From contig CM044964.1 in assembly GCA_024516035.1 (NCBI GenBank), positions 28,163,778 through 28,227,777 on the forward strand: a stretch of 64,000 nt of DNA, read 5' to 3'. Shown here in pieces: positions 55,430 to 64,000 of this stretch (the stretch's first letter is position 1; each line of letters begins with the position of its first letter). The notes under the pieces were generated by a model. The model had not been told where the DNA came from. It saw only the letters and a program-made list of their open reading frames with translations, and searched no databases. A program made the position numbers and the translations under genes. This DNA is from Bactericera cockerelli (taxonomy: Eukaryota; Arthropoda; Insecta; Hemiptera; Triozidae).

Positions 55430-56556
55430 TAGGATTTTTTAGATTTTGCATGATTAAAACATCCCCCTGAGCATGGTGCAGATAATTTTGCTGTTGTTCT
55501 GTATTTTTTTGTTAGTCCTGCTGTATATTCTTGTATGACAATTGTTTGTGTGCGTTTTTTTTTTTATATCTAACTGTAACTGTGTTGGCTCAACTCTGTT
55601 GTTCAGGATTTCTCTTTTTAATTGAATAAAACACACCACTATTACCTTATCCTGAGCAAACATGAAAAATCATCAGCTATGTATTTGAGGCTATAAAAAC
55701 GGTTATAATATTTTTTATAATGATAGAATTTGACAGTTGATAGTCAATTTTTTCAGTTTATGAATCTTAACTTGGCATGATTTAAACATATTTGAGTCCT
55801 GAGCACGCGTTTTTTCCCCAGTTGAGTAGTTCGTACAAAACTATCTTCTGAAAGGATGACTTGTCAAGAGTACATCTTTTGAAGAACTGCAGAGCACTGG
55901 AGCAGAGAACTTGGAGAATGAAGATCCTTTCAAATCCATGAAGAACTCCACCTTTTATCAAGATGACTCTTCAAAGCTGACAACGAAAAAAAAATATAGA
56001 TTCTTATGTCCATGATACTGCGTTAAACAAGTACCACATACATACTTCATGAAAAATGTCGACCTTTACTAAACAGACAAAATTAAAACTTTATACCACA
56101 AGAATTGTGGGAGATGTGTACATTTGGCCCATCCATGTCTTTTGGGGCGAATTTATCACCTTGGAGAGAAAACCCACGCTCTGAACAGTAGAATACGCCA
56201 CCAGAATTAACCTGCGGACCCCCATTTCTCTGTTCGCAGGCGACAAGAAAAATATCGAGGCCAACCTTGACAAACCGTCCATGGATCATGACGATTCGCG
56301 AATGTATCGGCCGGCGGGCACGCATTACCTGGCTGGCTGTAAAATCGATCTCAACCACTATCGGCCGTTCGAAACCATGAACGAAACCCTCAACCCGTAC
56401 TTGCCCTATAACGAGTTCTATCTCCGGCCGGGTTTTGATCCGGTCGCTTGGCATCGGACGATCAGACATTGCATTACGAGCTGGATCCGAACTCGGAACT
56501 GAAGGATCCGGACATCCGGAAGCTGTTCACCGTGTTTGATAGCGAGAACTACGGAG
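51285..56556 (+). CDS. Unrecognised secreted protein, five exons, 3' end missing
   Basis: I do not recognise this family. Five exons (51285-51583, 52485-52586, 53413-53543, 54167-54389, 56240-56556) join in frame at every junction (phases 2, 2, 1, 1). The start is the ATG in CAAAATGTTC: a hydrophobic stretch MFFKLCFLLVHLNTIKA is a clear signal peptide, with cleavage likely before EHPLL. The product is hydrophilic and rich in aromatic and charged residues: VLGHRVKYNESIHSFDNISY, TKKYEAKYAKLR, EFYRTWCIIVSKISRPRKFW, MDWSLDIRQTYSDEDYKGPE, YRPAGTHYLAGCKIDLNHYR. Several NxS/T sites fit secretion. A one-base shift lies near 56455-56470 in exon 5, and the first repeat unit of exon 4 has one extra A. 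The gene continues past 56556 but is lost behind a gap and a LINE. Confidence 0.75.
52485..52586 (+). CDS. Secreted-protein gene exon 2
   Basis: Acceptor GTGGTTCCAG. Encodes KRFFQQESREAMFTKKYEAK through KITR; donor GTGCGC (weak). Phase 2 in, phase 2 out; in-frame with both neighbours. Confidence 0.75.
52625..52822 (-). repeat. Family G SINE in intron 2
   Basis: Reversed tail (AGAAGGTAACACCACCAGGC), TTATTATTATGTGGTCAC, GGATTCCAACCAACGG (B-box region) and TTAACCACTTGACTACC (A-box). Starts 38 bp after exon 2. Confidence 0.75.
52915..53082 (-). repeat. Family E SINE in intron 2
   Basis: Reversed body ATATCACAATCGTGATGTC, TTCTGAACCACCGACCTCC (B-box), GCTACTGAGGTTACC (A-box). An insertion of about 20 bp separates the boxes. 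Confidence 0.65.
53085..53325 (+). repeat. 5S-derived SINE in intron 2
   Basis: CGTCGATTGCACGTTGAG, TTCTCATTCAGTCACTG, GGACTTGGATGTGTGACC, ACACTCAGACTGCG, GAATGGAGGGTAAAACCCC, GAGACGTTAAAA. Diverged, old subtype. Confidence 0.75.
53413..53543 (+). CDS. Secreted-protein gene exon 3
   Basis: Acceptor TTATTTTCACAG. Encodes SRTPQMFDSRNLKDNLLEFY through WTGTYPH; donor GTAAAG, phase 1. Confidence 0.75.
53888..54115 (+). repeat. Dispersed repeat in intron 3
   Basis: Starts CTAGCGGGCTGTCGCCCGC, an inverted GCGGGC motif common at the start of insect non-autonomous repeats, and ends TTTATATTAAGATTTTTAA. GGTCAGTCAGTGA lies before the end. Non-coding. Confidence 0.55.
54167..54389 (+). CDS. Secreted-protein gene exon 4 (to its first donor)
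   Basis: Acceptor ACATCTCCAG. Encodes ENIKQHPNNTTPMDWSLDIR, RRLDPRDSMSAYGLSLPKEK and then DEYNSQVLPELERQWKIRG, the first unit of the 60-bp array. This unit has one extra A (GGAAACTGG), which breaks the frame to exon 5; the canonical unit would splice in frame. If a later donor is used, each added unit contributes 20 residues. Confidence 0.7.
54334..55208 (+). repeat. 60-bp minisatellite carrying exon end and splice donor
   Basis: About 14 units of 60 bp. Each holds GATGAGTACAACAGTCAAGT, TTGCCGGAACTGGAGCGGCA, GTGGAAAATCAGAGGTAAG. Rows from about 54961 to 55200 contain four identical units; units on the left carry indels. Near 54855-54895 the sequence GTTGTCTCTGCC...AAGGAGGGTGCA repeats exon 4 sequence from upstream of the first unit, so the array also contains a larger duplication. 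The ORFs on both strands derive from this array. Confidence 0.95.
55209..56239. other. Remainder of intron 4
   Basis: Poly-T at about 55397-55429 and AT-rich sequence. No repeat family or gene recognised. Confidence 0.5.
56240..56556 (+). CDS. Secreted-protein gene exon 5, with frameshift
   Basis: Acceptor CTGTTCGCAG. Encodes GDKKNIEANLDKPSMDHDDS, ETLNPYLPYNEFYLRPGFDP, VAWHR, then, after one missing base near 56455-56470, TLHYELDPNSELKDPDIRKL and FTVFDSENYGG. Donor GTGAGG. The tail in the shifted frame is well formed, so the shift is recent or an error. Confidence 0.7.
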
Positions 56557-56666
56557 GTGAGGAAGATTGCAAGTTGACAGATTGACAACTACTCGGAGTT
56601 ATTTTTAAGTATCTCAATATGGTTGTGCTGTCATCTCGAAAGTATAAGAAAAAAAGAATATGTTAT

Positions 56667-56766
56667 NNNNNNNNNNNNNNNNNNNNNNNNNNNNNNNNNN
56701 NNNNNNNNNNNNNNNNNNNNNNNNNNNNNNNNNNNNNNNNNNNNNNNNNNNNNNNNNNNNNNNNNN
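56667..56766. other. Assembly gap, 100 N
   Basis: Exactly 100 N; true size unknown. It removes the 5' end of the following LINE and whatever lay between. Confidence 0.95.
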
Positions 56767-59554
56767 AATTGCAGGAATTATTAGAAGAGATAGACACACT
56801 AGGTGGCATCTGATAGGATTAGGAGAAGTAAGAAGACAAGGTGAAGAGCTTATAGACTTAAATGATGGCCACGTCTTTTATTACAATGGAGAAAGTTCAG
56901 ATGGAGGTACGGGTTTTTTAATAAACAGAAAAATAAAAGACTGGGTTGTCAAAGTAAAAAGCTATTCACATAGAATTTCAAAAATAATATTGAAACCTCA
57001 TAAGCTACAGGAAGGTGGTAGGATAGTTGTATTACAAATATATGCTCCAACCTCAAATTCATCTGAATTTGAAATAGAAAACTTCTACAGCTTACTTAAA
57101 CAGGCCCTGGACGACGACCAAGGAAGATTCAAATTGGTAATGGGGGACTTTAATTCAAAGATTGGAGCCAGAGAAGATGAAAATTATGTAGGTGATTTCT
57201 GTGTTGGTCAAAGAAATGAAAGAGGAAGAAGATTACTAGAGTTCACTGAGGGAAGAAAATTATATATTATGAACACATTTTTCAAAAAGGATTTCGAAAG
57301 AAAATGGACATGGTTCCACCCTAATGGTCAACATAAAAACGAGATAGACTTTATCATTTGCAATAGAAAAGAACTTATAGAAGACGTAGAAGCAGGAGAT
57401 TATATGAACATAGGAAGTGACCATAGACCAGTGAAGGCAGTCATAAAACTTGACGTAGGAAAAAGAAAATGGAAAGAAAAAGCAACAAAACGAATTAGTA
57501 GCCAGGTAATGAAGGAGATGAAATATGAAGAACTTCTAAAAATAAGACTAGCAAATCAAAACATAGAATATGAAAAAGAACTTGAGGGAAGCATTGAAAA
57601 ACTTGTGAAGATAATGAAAGAAACTACCAAAGAACTAAGCATTGATATGAATAATAAAAAATCAGGAAAGAACAGATTTCCAAAAGAAATTAGAAGATTA
57701 CTTGAAAAAAGAAGGAGATTAAAAAGAAATGATCAAGATTATTCAAAAACATCAAAAACTTTAAGATCAAAGATTAAGGAATGGGCAGAAAACAAAAAGA
57801 TAGAAGATCTAAACAACGTCCTTTTAGAAGGAGGAAGTGTAAAAAAATGTATACAAAAAATGAGTATAGGAAAAAACCTCCTTACAGCTATAAAAGATAG
57901 TAGTGGAAAACTGATTGAAGAAAGAACAGAAATACCAGAAATAATCTCTAAATTCTATTGTGATTTGTATAGTGACCCTACAAAAGAAGCCCAACAGAAT
58001 AAAGATTTCACAGAAGAAGAAATAGAAACATCAAACAACACTGAAGAAGGAGAAATACCTGAAATACTGGAATCGGAAATAAGATATACTATAGAAAAAC
58101 TGAAGGAAGGAAAAGCTGGAGGTTTGGATGGTATAGTCAATGAAGAAGTAAAAGCAGGAGGAAGAACAATAGTGAAAGAACTAAGTAAAATCTACAATAT
58201 ATGTTTAAAAACTAAGAAAACGCCAAAAATATGGCTAAAGGCACTACTTATACTGCTTTTTAAGAAAAATGATAAGCACGAGCTAAAAAATTATAGACCG
58301 CTCAGTATGCTATGTGTACTGTACAAAATATATATGGGAGTAATAACATCAAGGATTGACAAAAAACTTGAAAATGACCAAAATGTTGAACAAACAGGCT
58401 TCAGGCGAAATTTTTCAACTTGTGATAACATCTTTACCCTGAAACAACTACTCCATCAGGCAACAGTTTATAATTTCAGCCTATACTACCTGTTCCTTGA
58501 CTTTGAAAAGGCTTTTGATTCTGTACAAACATGGGCAATACTAGCAGCACTAAATGAAGCAGGAATAGAGAAACAGTACATAGATGTCATTAGGAACATA
58601 TACGAGGAATCAGAGATGATATTTAGAATGGAAGGTATAGAATGCAGAATCAAACTAGAAAAAGGCCTGAAACAAGGTGATATTTCCTCTGCTAAACTTT
58701 TCAATGCAATTATTCAAATGGTTTTTAGGAAGCTTTGTTGGGAAAATTATGGAATACAAATGAATGGAAAAAGAATGAATGAGCTCCGATTTGCTGATGA
58801 TGTTGTTTTGGTCGGAAATAATCAAAGAGAGATGGAAATAATGCTGAAAGATTTGATTAAAGAAACAAGCAAAGTAGGACTGAAACTGAACATTGGAAAG
58901 TGCAAACTAATGAGAATAGACAATCAAGGACATGAATCAAGAATAGAAATAGGAAATGAGACTATAGAAGAGGTAGAAAACATGGTGTACCTTGGACACA
59001 AACTATCAATACATGGACAAAATAAAGAAATATCAAGAAGAATAAGTTTAGGGTGGAACACCTTCAACAAATATAGATATCTATTTAGATCAAAAGTCAG
59101 CATGATAGAGAAAAGAAAACTATGGAATATGTGTGTTCTTCCAAGCCTAATATATGCCTGTGAAACGTGGACATTGGACAAAGAAACAATCCAAAGACTT
59201 AGAGTAACAGTGAGAAGTATGGAGAGGGCTATGACGGGAATATCTAAAAGAGAAAGAAAAACCAATATATACATAAATAGAATCACAGGAATAACAGACA
59301 TAGCAGACACGATGTTCAGTCGAAAATGGAAATGGGTAGGGCACATAATAAGATGCAAAGATGAAAGATGGTCAAAACAGATGATGGAATGGTGGCCAAT
59401 TAACATGAAAAGAAAAGTGGGAAGACCAGCCACAAGATGGGATGAAGAAATGAGAAAAGTATGTGGAGAAGCAACTTGGAAAAGAGTTGTATGGGATAGA
59501 AGAGAATGGAGAAGAATGGAAAATGTATTCATTGCTGCTTGGATAAATAAATGA
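56767..59554 (+). CDS. RTE-type LINE ORF: endonuclease-reverse transcriptase, 5' end in gap
   Basis: About 929 readable codons after the gap. Endonuclease (first ~210 residues): IGLGEVRRQG, GTGFLINRKI, YAPTSNSSEFE, LVMGDFNSKIGA, NEIDFIICN and GSDHRPV (catalytic D-H). Reverse transcriptase: GKAGGLDGIVNEEVK, NYRPLSMLCVLYKIY, QTGFRRNFSTCDN, YLFLDFEKAFDSV, GLKQGDISSAKLFN and the catalytic box LRFADDVVLVGN. The C-terminus has the RTE-like WKWVGHIIRCKDERW ... KVGRPATRWDEEMRK. It copies the element by target-primed reverse transcription. The ORF is unbroken and A-rich, unlike the LINE at 35.6 kb, and sits in the probable next intron of the secreted-protein gene. Confidence 0.9.
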
Positions 59555-59718
59555 AATAATGAGAAAAGAAGATCCAAAAACAGTTTTTTTATATTGTAAC
59601 AGGTATATTATAATAATTTATTAAAAAGGCTATGTATTTATTTTTTTTTTTTTTCATCAATTAACCACATATTTTTGGAAACCTATTAATTTTGGTATAT
59701 AAAAAAAAGGATAAAAAG

Positions 59719-59756
<38 letters not shown>

Positions 59757-59919
59757 AGGAAGTATTTTAACGTTATTAAATTCATTGTTGGAAACTTTTA
59801 ATTTTTATATTTATAAAAAAAAAAAAAAAGTACCTCAGCAAATAAGCTGAATTGGAACCAGTTGTTCTGATATATGTATTAATTTTGATGTATGTAATAT
59901 TTCTGTTCCAAATAAAGGT

Positions 59920-59962
<43 letters not shown>

Positions 59963-59965
59963 TTA
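59555..59965 (+). repeat. LINE 3' UTR with A-rich and (TTTA)n tail
   Basis: Poly-A at about 59717-59755 and a shorter run at about 59813-59829, then CTGTTCCAAATAAAGG and (TTTA)n to about 59963. AATAAA before the microsatellite suggests a second retroposon tail fused to the first; which belongs to the RTE is unresolved. Confidence 0.55.
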
Positions 59966-60003
59966 TCATTATTAATTTACACTTTATTAATAAGGACATA
60001 TTA

Positions 60004-60369
60004 GTACAGGGTCAGAAAGGTGTGCCTTTATTTTAACCACGTGTTATATGGACCATTTTAGACGGAAGTGCTTCATAAGGAAGAACCCTTATGAACCATG
60101 TGGACGTCTCTGAGAGTGCAATGACCTCGATTTCCAAATCAAAATAACGGCGTCATCTTGTATTGGGAATCGATTTTTCTTCGCGTTTCAATGACTCTAA
60201 GAGGTGAGGCGTAATTCAAAATCTTAGATTTTCTAAAGAACCTTTAGAGGCGTGTATCTCCCTTATGAAACACTTGGGCCCTTTTTGTTATAGACTTGAC
60301 TCCCCCTAAAATGGTCTATATAACAAACACGTGGTTAAAATAAAGGCACACTTTTCTGAAACAACCTGT
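60004..60369. mobile_element. 366-bp MITE with TACAGG ends
   Basis: TIRs of about 55 bp: TACAGGGTCAGAAAGGTGTG, TTATTTTAACCACGTG and GGACCATTTTAG on the left, with complements on the right (CACGTGGTTAAAATAAAGGC, ACAACCTGTA). The same terminal bases as the 3531 palindrome. Non-coding. Confidence 0.75.
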
Positions 60370-60374
60370 ATACA

Positions 60375-60785
60375 AACAGATAATTACAAATAAATATACA
60401 AAATTAAAAACAATATAAGAAAAAGAAACAAAAGAATAAAGAAAAAAATACGAGTATAAAAACGTGTCCTAACTAAAGGGCGGGGTTATTGCCTTAGCCA
60501 ATCTCTTACACTCGACTTTTGTATCAGATGATCAGAACTAAAAAAATTGAAACTAAAGGACAGCTTTCTTATTTGAATTTTTTTTTTTTTTTAAAGTAAT
60601 GGTTTAGTCAAAAAGATTGCCGCAGCCAATAACCCCGCCCTTTAGTTAGGACTTTAGTATTATTTTCTTCTTTATTATTTCTTTATTTTTCAAACTATTT
60701 TATCATTTATTTATTTTTTCCTAATTCTAAACTGTAAATATTGTACACTACTTTGTCCTTCAATAAAGATTTTAATAATAATCAG
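60375..60785. repeat. Two family H LINE tails, inverted
   Basis: A minus copy (about 60375-60520: CCTAACTAAAGGGCGGGG) faces a plus copy (about 60610-60785: CCGCAGCCAATAACCCCGCC, TAGTTAGGACTTTAG, CAATAAAGATTTTAATAA). The spacer has no gene. Confidence 0.6.
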
Positions 60786-61039
60786 ATTTTTTTAACTTTT
60801 TTATCACTAAAACACGCTGAAGCACTGGAAAATGTCTACTGAATCGTGTGAACCTCTTTGTGCATTGAGCGAACAATCTTCTAACAGAGTGAGGTACTGA
60901 GATGCAGGCTGCAACAGTTTCCTGTGCGGTGATGTTATGCAGAAAATACGTCAATCTCTCAAATTACAATCAGATAATCGGTGTAATACGAGGCTTGGGC
61001 ACCTAATTAACCTATATTTATTCTTTTTTATTCTTTATT

Positions 61040-61720
61040 ATATACAGGGTGTATGTAATATAGGAGGATTCAGGGGCATGTTCCTGGATAAACTTTAGGT
61101 CGGGTTCCCTCCCATATAACTTCCGATAAATTTCTAATATTAGAAATCGGAAGTATTGTGTTTGTTTTTGTTAAAAAAAAAAAAAAATCAAATATCTGGA
61201 TGTTTCATAACTTCCTGAGCAACTTTGGTTTTGTGTCTGTCTGTCTGTCTTTTCGCCGGTCTGTTAGGTAAATTCCTTGTAACGCGCAAACCTCAGAAAC
61301 TACAGAACAGATTTTGACAAAATTTTGTACTCATATAGAAGACATATTGTAGATGGTTACATTCTAAATGCATCAACTTCACATAAGTGGTTCTTGGTGA
61401 TAGAGACCATGCGCCTGACCACTAACTTTTTACTTATAATATATGCTCATATCTCGTGAACGGTACTGCCGAGGTCAATTAAATTTTGCATGTACCTATA
61501 TGCGTATTTATTTTTAATAAAATATGATTTAGTTCTGTTATTAAAGAAAATCAAAAATTTTGGGGGGAAAATACAAAAAAAAATATTTTGTATGATTTAG
61601 AATAAAAAAACGGTATTCTACCATATAAAACAAATTTGAAGGAAATCGATTCAACTGTTTTGGAGATACAAGTGAATTAGTATAAAATCTGGAAATTGCC
61701 AAGTGTATATACTATACATA
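61040..61720. repeat. Composite repeat with TACAGGGTG edge and (GTCT)n
   Basis: TATACAGGGTGTATGTAA at the left, TTTCTAATATTAGAAATCGG (also at 29112, reversed), TGTCTGTCTGTCTGTC, then GAACAGATTTTGACAAAATT. The same order is common for 3' regions of non-LTR elements. No ORF. Confidence 0.45.
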
Positions 61721-62234
61721 CAATGTGAGCCAATCACGAGAAGGTATTTGTGTCCATAATTGGCAGTGAATTTTTCTGTTCCATTACCTATAAGGTATAG
61801 AGAGTACTTTTTAAAAAAAAAAGATTTCGACAATGGAAACTGGTATTTTCAAGATTAAAATATGCGCGTATTTGAAGCAATATTATGCATCTAGGTATCT
61901 ATTTGATTTAATCTCAACCTTATAGAAAACGATTGAAAATGACTAGGTACCTACCGCCAATGATTGGGAACGTTCTTTTTGTTCATCCTGTACATTTATC
62001 AGTGAAGATAAAAAGACAAATAAAACTTGTTGCAGTGTTGCAAACAATGGCGTAAAAGTTTGGCTTAAAATGACGGAGATACGAGTACCTACATTGAAGG
62101 AAAAAAACTGGTTTATAAGAATGAATGTGTTTATAAGAATGAGAAAAAAAAATACAAAATGCCATTACCAAAGTGTCGAAATTCGTCTGGCCCAAAAGAC
62201 CTGGATTGAGTACTTTGATATGAGCTATATTTTT

Positions 62235-62315
62235 TATACATCACGAAGCGTTCAACCTGCTGGACGTTGCTTGACTTCGGTGATCCTACGAGAACCGGTC
62301 CATTCAATGCTTCTA
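62235..62315 (-). repeat. 5S-derived SINE head fragment
   Basis: CTGGACGTTGCTTGACTTCG, GTGATCCTACGAGAACCGG, TCCATTCAATGC. Head 5' part only. Confidence 0.65.
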
Positions 62316-62399
62316 GAAAGGAGAGGATACATTTTTCGGAATTTCATATGGGACTGACACCACATACATTTTATTGTACCCAGAAAGATGCTCCTTAAT

Positions 62400-62930
62400 T
62401 ATCGTCAGTACATTTACTTACACCCTGTATTGTCTCCTAGGAATTATTGATCATAATTATGCTGTACGTATAGTTAAAAAGGCAAAATTGATCTCTAATA
62501 CTGACCTGACGCAAAACCTAGAAGACAAAAAAAAATCAGGGTCCGCCAAAAAAAAAGGAGCCACTCGAAATATCTACAGAACGGATTACAATTTTAAAAA
62601 ATGCTAATACACGTGTAGGTACCATTATATTGAGGGGAAAAACTTTTCTACTAATAGGTTTTGATTTTTTTTATCATTACCAGGGGCGGCCCCAGGGTGG
62701 GTCAACTTTGGAATCATAAATGAAACCACCCTATTTGTAATACATTTCTGAAAAATAGTTGACTTTAATGTATTTTAAGACAGGTTTGAATTTTTTAATC
62801 AAAACAGGGCCGGAGATATCGTATATCGTACGTTTCATTTCACAGGTTTCAGTATTTTTTTTTTATAAGAAATGAATTTTATTTTTGTAAAATTTATTAA
62901 ATAAATGTCTTTCTAATTGAAATAATGAAA
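62400..62930. other. Spacer, no gene seen
   Basis: A short plus-strand ORF here lacks any recognisable domain. A GCGGCCCCAGGGTGGG island lies at about 62686. Confidence 0.4.
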
Positions 62931-62934
62931 TTTT

Positions 62935-63040
62935 CATGCTCTTTTATTCTGCTCTGTATTTGGAAGTCCGGGGTCCATTCATACTCGTGAGGCAAAAAGA
63001 GTAGCTATTTGTATGAATTGCGACCAGTGGCGGCATTACA
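62935..63040 (+). repeat. Family F SINE body
   Basis: CTGCTCTGTATTTGGAAGTC, GGTCCATTCATACTCGTGAG, GAGTAGCTATTTG, GACCAGTGGCGGCATTAC. Confidence 0.6.
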
Positions 63041-63640
63041 AGAAGATATATATGGACGTTAGAAAATGATGAAGTATGGAGATTCGATGTGATGAGCTAC
63101 CCACTACAGTTGTGACATAATAACAAAAAGAAAGTCACATTTGCAGTACCCCTGTCAGTATCTGCCGAGTTAGCAGGAACAAGAATAATTCGCTTGTTAT
63201 AACTTGTTACATTATTAGGAGAGATTAGGGTTTGTAATGAGACACTGAATAAATAATCAAGTAAGCATATCCATATCCAGGCTCACTTAAGGTTGTAAAG
63301 GAAATAATGGACGCTTGTAATATGAGAGTTTTTGCGATAAGGTAAAAACATGTAACCAACCGCTGTAATCACGTTTTTCTTCTTCTGTAATGGCCTAAAA
63401 TTAAACAATAAACTCGATTATTACTGGAATCTGAAAATATAGCTTGTAATATTTATCGCGTTCCCACTCTATACTTATACTTGACTAACGAAGTTTAATA
63501 TTTAAAAAAATAACTAACCACTAACATACAATTATTATGGATGATTGTTACGAATTCGCCTGTTTTTATACCTAATTGCCTACTCCTAAGATAGATAGGC
63601 ATTTATGAAAACGTGTTAAATATTCCATAGAGGAGTGGAA
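63041..63640. other. Spacer, no gene seen
   Basis: AT-rich, no recognisable repeat or gene. Confidence 0.4.
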
Positions 63641-63643
63641 ATT

Positions 63644-64000
63644 GCTATTCATTGAATCGGAGGTTACGTATTCAAGGAGGTGCTTTTACCATCCATGCCT
63701 CTGATAGTATAACAGCTATGACCCTCGACCAGCCATAGTCGGGTAGGGAATAGTCAGCATCACGAGGGTTCAAATCTTGTCAATCACCCAACAAGTTTGT
63801 TCATTCGAGTCTGTCCCGATAGCTCAGTGGTCAAGGCGTCTGTCTGATATTCCAGAGGTCGCGGTACATGACAAGATATCTCATTTCAGTTATTGACCAC
63901 ATTTTTGAACTTACTGATGGAATAATATTAATGAGGCTTTTAAGTGGAAGTGGATCCCTACGCTACCTGGATTACCAGACTAGAGCCTTAACCACTTGAC
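63644..64000. repeat. SINE scraps at the window end
   Basis: 63700-63800: reversed 5S-type core and C-box flank scraps (ATAGTCAGCATCACGAGGG). 63812-63935: plus family C SINE with a good tRNA-like head (TCCCGATAGCTCAGTGGTC, AGAGGTCGCGG). 63945-64000: reversed family G head (CCTACGCTACCTGGATTACC), cut by the window edge. Confidence 0.65.

Noticed and set aside
58924..59577. 217-codon minus-strand ORF
   Set aside because: Antisense shadow of the RTE reverse-transcriptase ORF; hydrophobic because the sense strand is A-rich.

Overview
This window is nuclear DNA from an animal, almost certainly an insect. The evidence is spliced genes with GT-AG introns, an insect-type facilitated trehalose/sugar transporter, AT-rich spacers, long non-LTR retrotransposons, and dense SINE and palindromic-element litter. 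Hemiptera is a guess from the repeat style and cannot be proven from sequence alone. Two 100-N assembly gaps lie at 44008-44107 and 56667-56766. There are no bacterial-type operons, CRISPR arrays, rRNA genes or convincing functional tRNA genes.

Layout. (1) 1-11.3 kb: no host gene. It holds tandem repeats, SINE heads, a 2.2-kb palindromic element with TACAGGGTG ends (3531-5777) split by a 634-bp insertion, and several SINEs. (2) 11.3-19.3 kb: a ten-exon sugar transporter (Tret1-like) on the minus strand. Every intron boundary fits, but at least five one-base indels break the frame, and its stop codon lies at the edge of a roughly 45-bp minisatellite. (3) 19.3-35.6 kb: no host gene. It holds a 64-bp minisatellite, twin 5S-derived SINEs, five copies of a roughly 160-bp repeat, a 471-bp palindrome, and a TIR element with a 10-bp target duplication. 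(4) 35.6-38.6 kb: a Jockey/CR1-like LINE with a 921-codon ORF, inserted in an older 5S-derived SINE. (5) 38.6-51.2 kb: SINEs, LINE tails, CT and GA tracts, and fossils of a mobile-element protein domain. (6) 51.28-56.56 kb: five exons (plus strand, 3' end not present) of an unrecognised secreted-protein gene. Exon 4 ends in a 60-bp, about 14-copy minisatellite in which every unit carries both 20 in-frame codons and a GTAAG splice donor. (7) 56.7-59.6 kb: an RTE-type LINE with a 964-codon ORF starting inside the gap. (8) 59.6-64 kb: repeats only.

The dominant theme is a modular SINE community. One family has a nearly full-length 5S rRNA head (SINE3 type) and over fifteen copies or fragments. 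At least five families have tRNA-like heads. The 5S-headed family and one tRNA-headed family share the same central core, which points to head exchange. Several copies are young: poly-A tails and intact 10-13-bp target-site duplications are visible. Two intact LINE ORFs show that LINE enzymes are or recently were available, although which LINE serves which SINE cannot be settled here. Most of the window's structure (nested, twin, head-to-head and tail-to-tail SINEs) comes from this activity.
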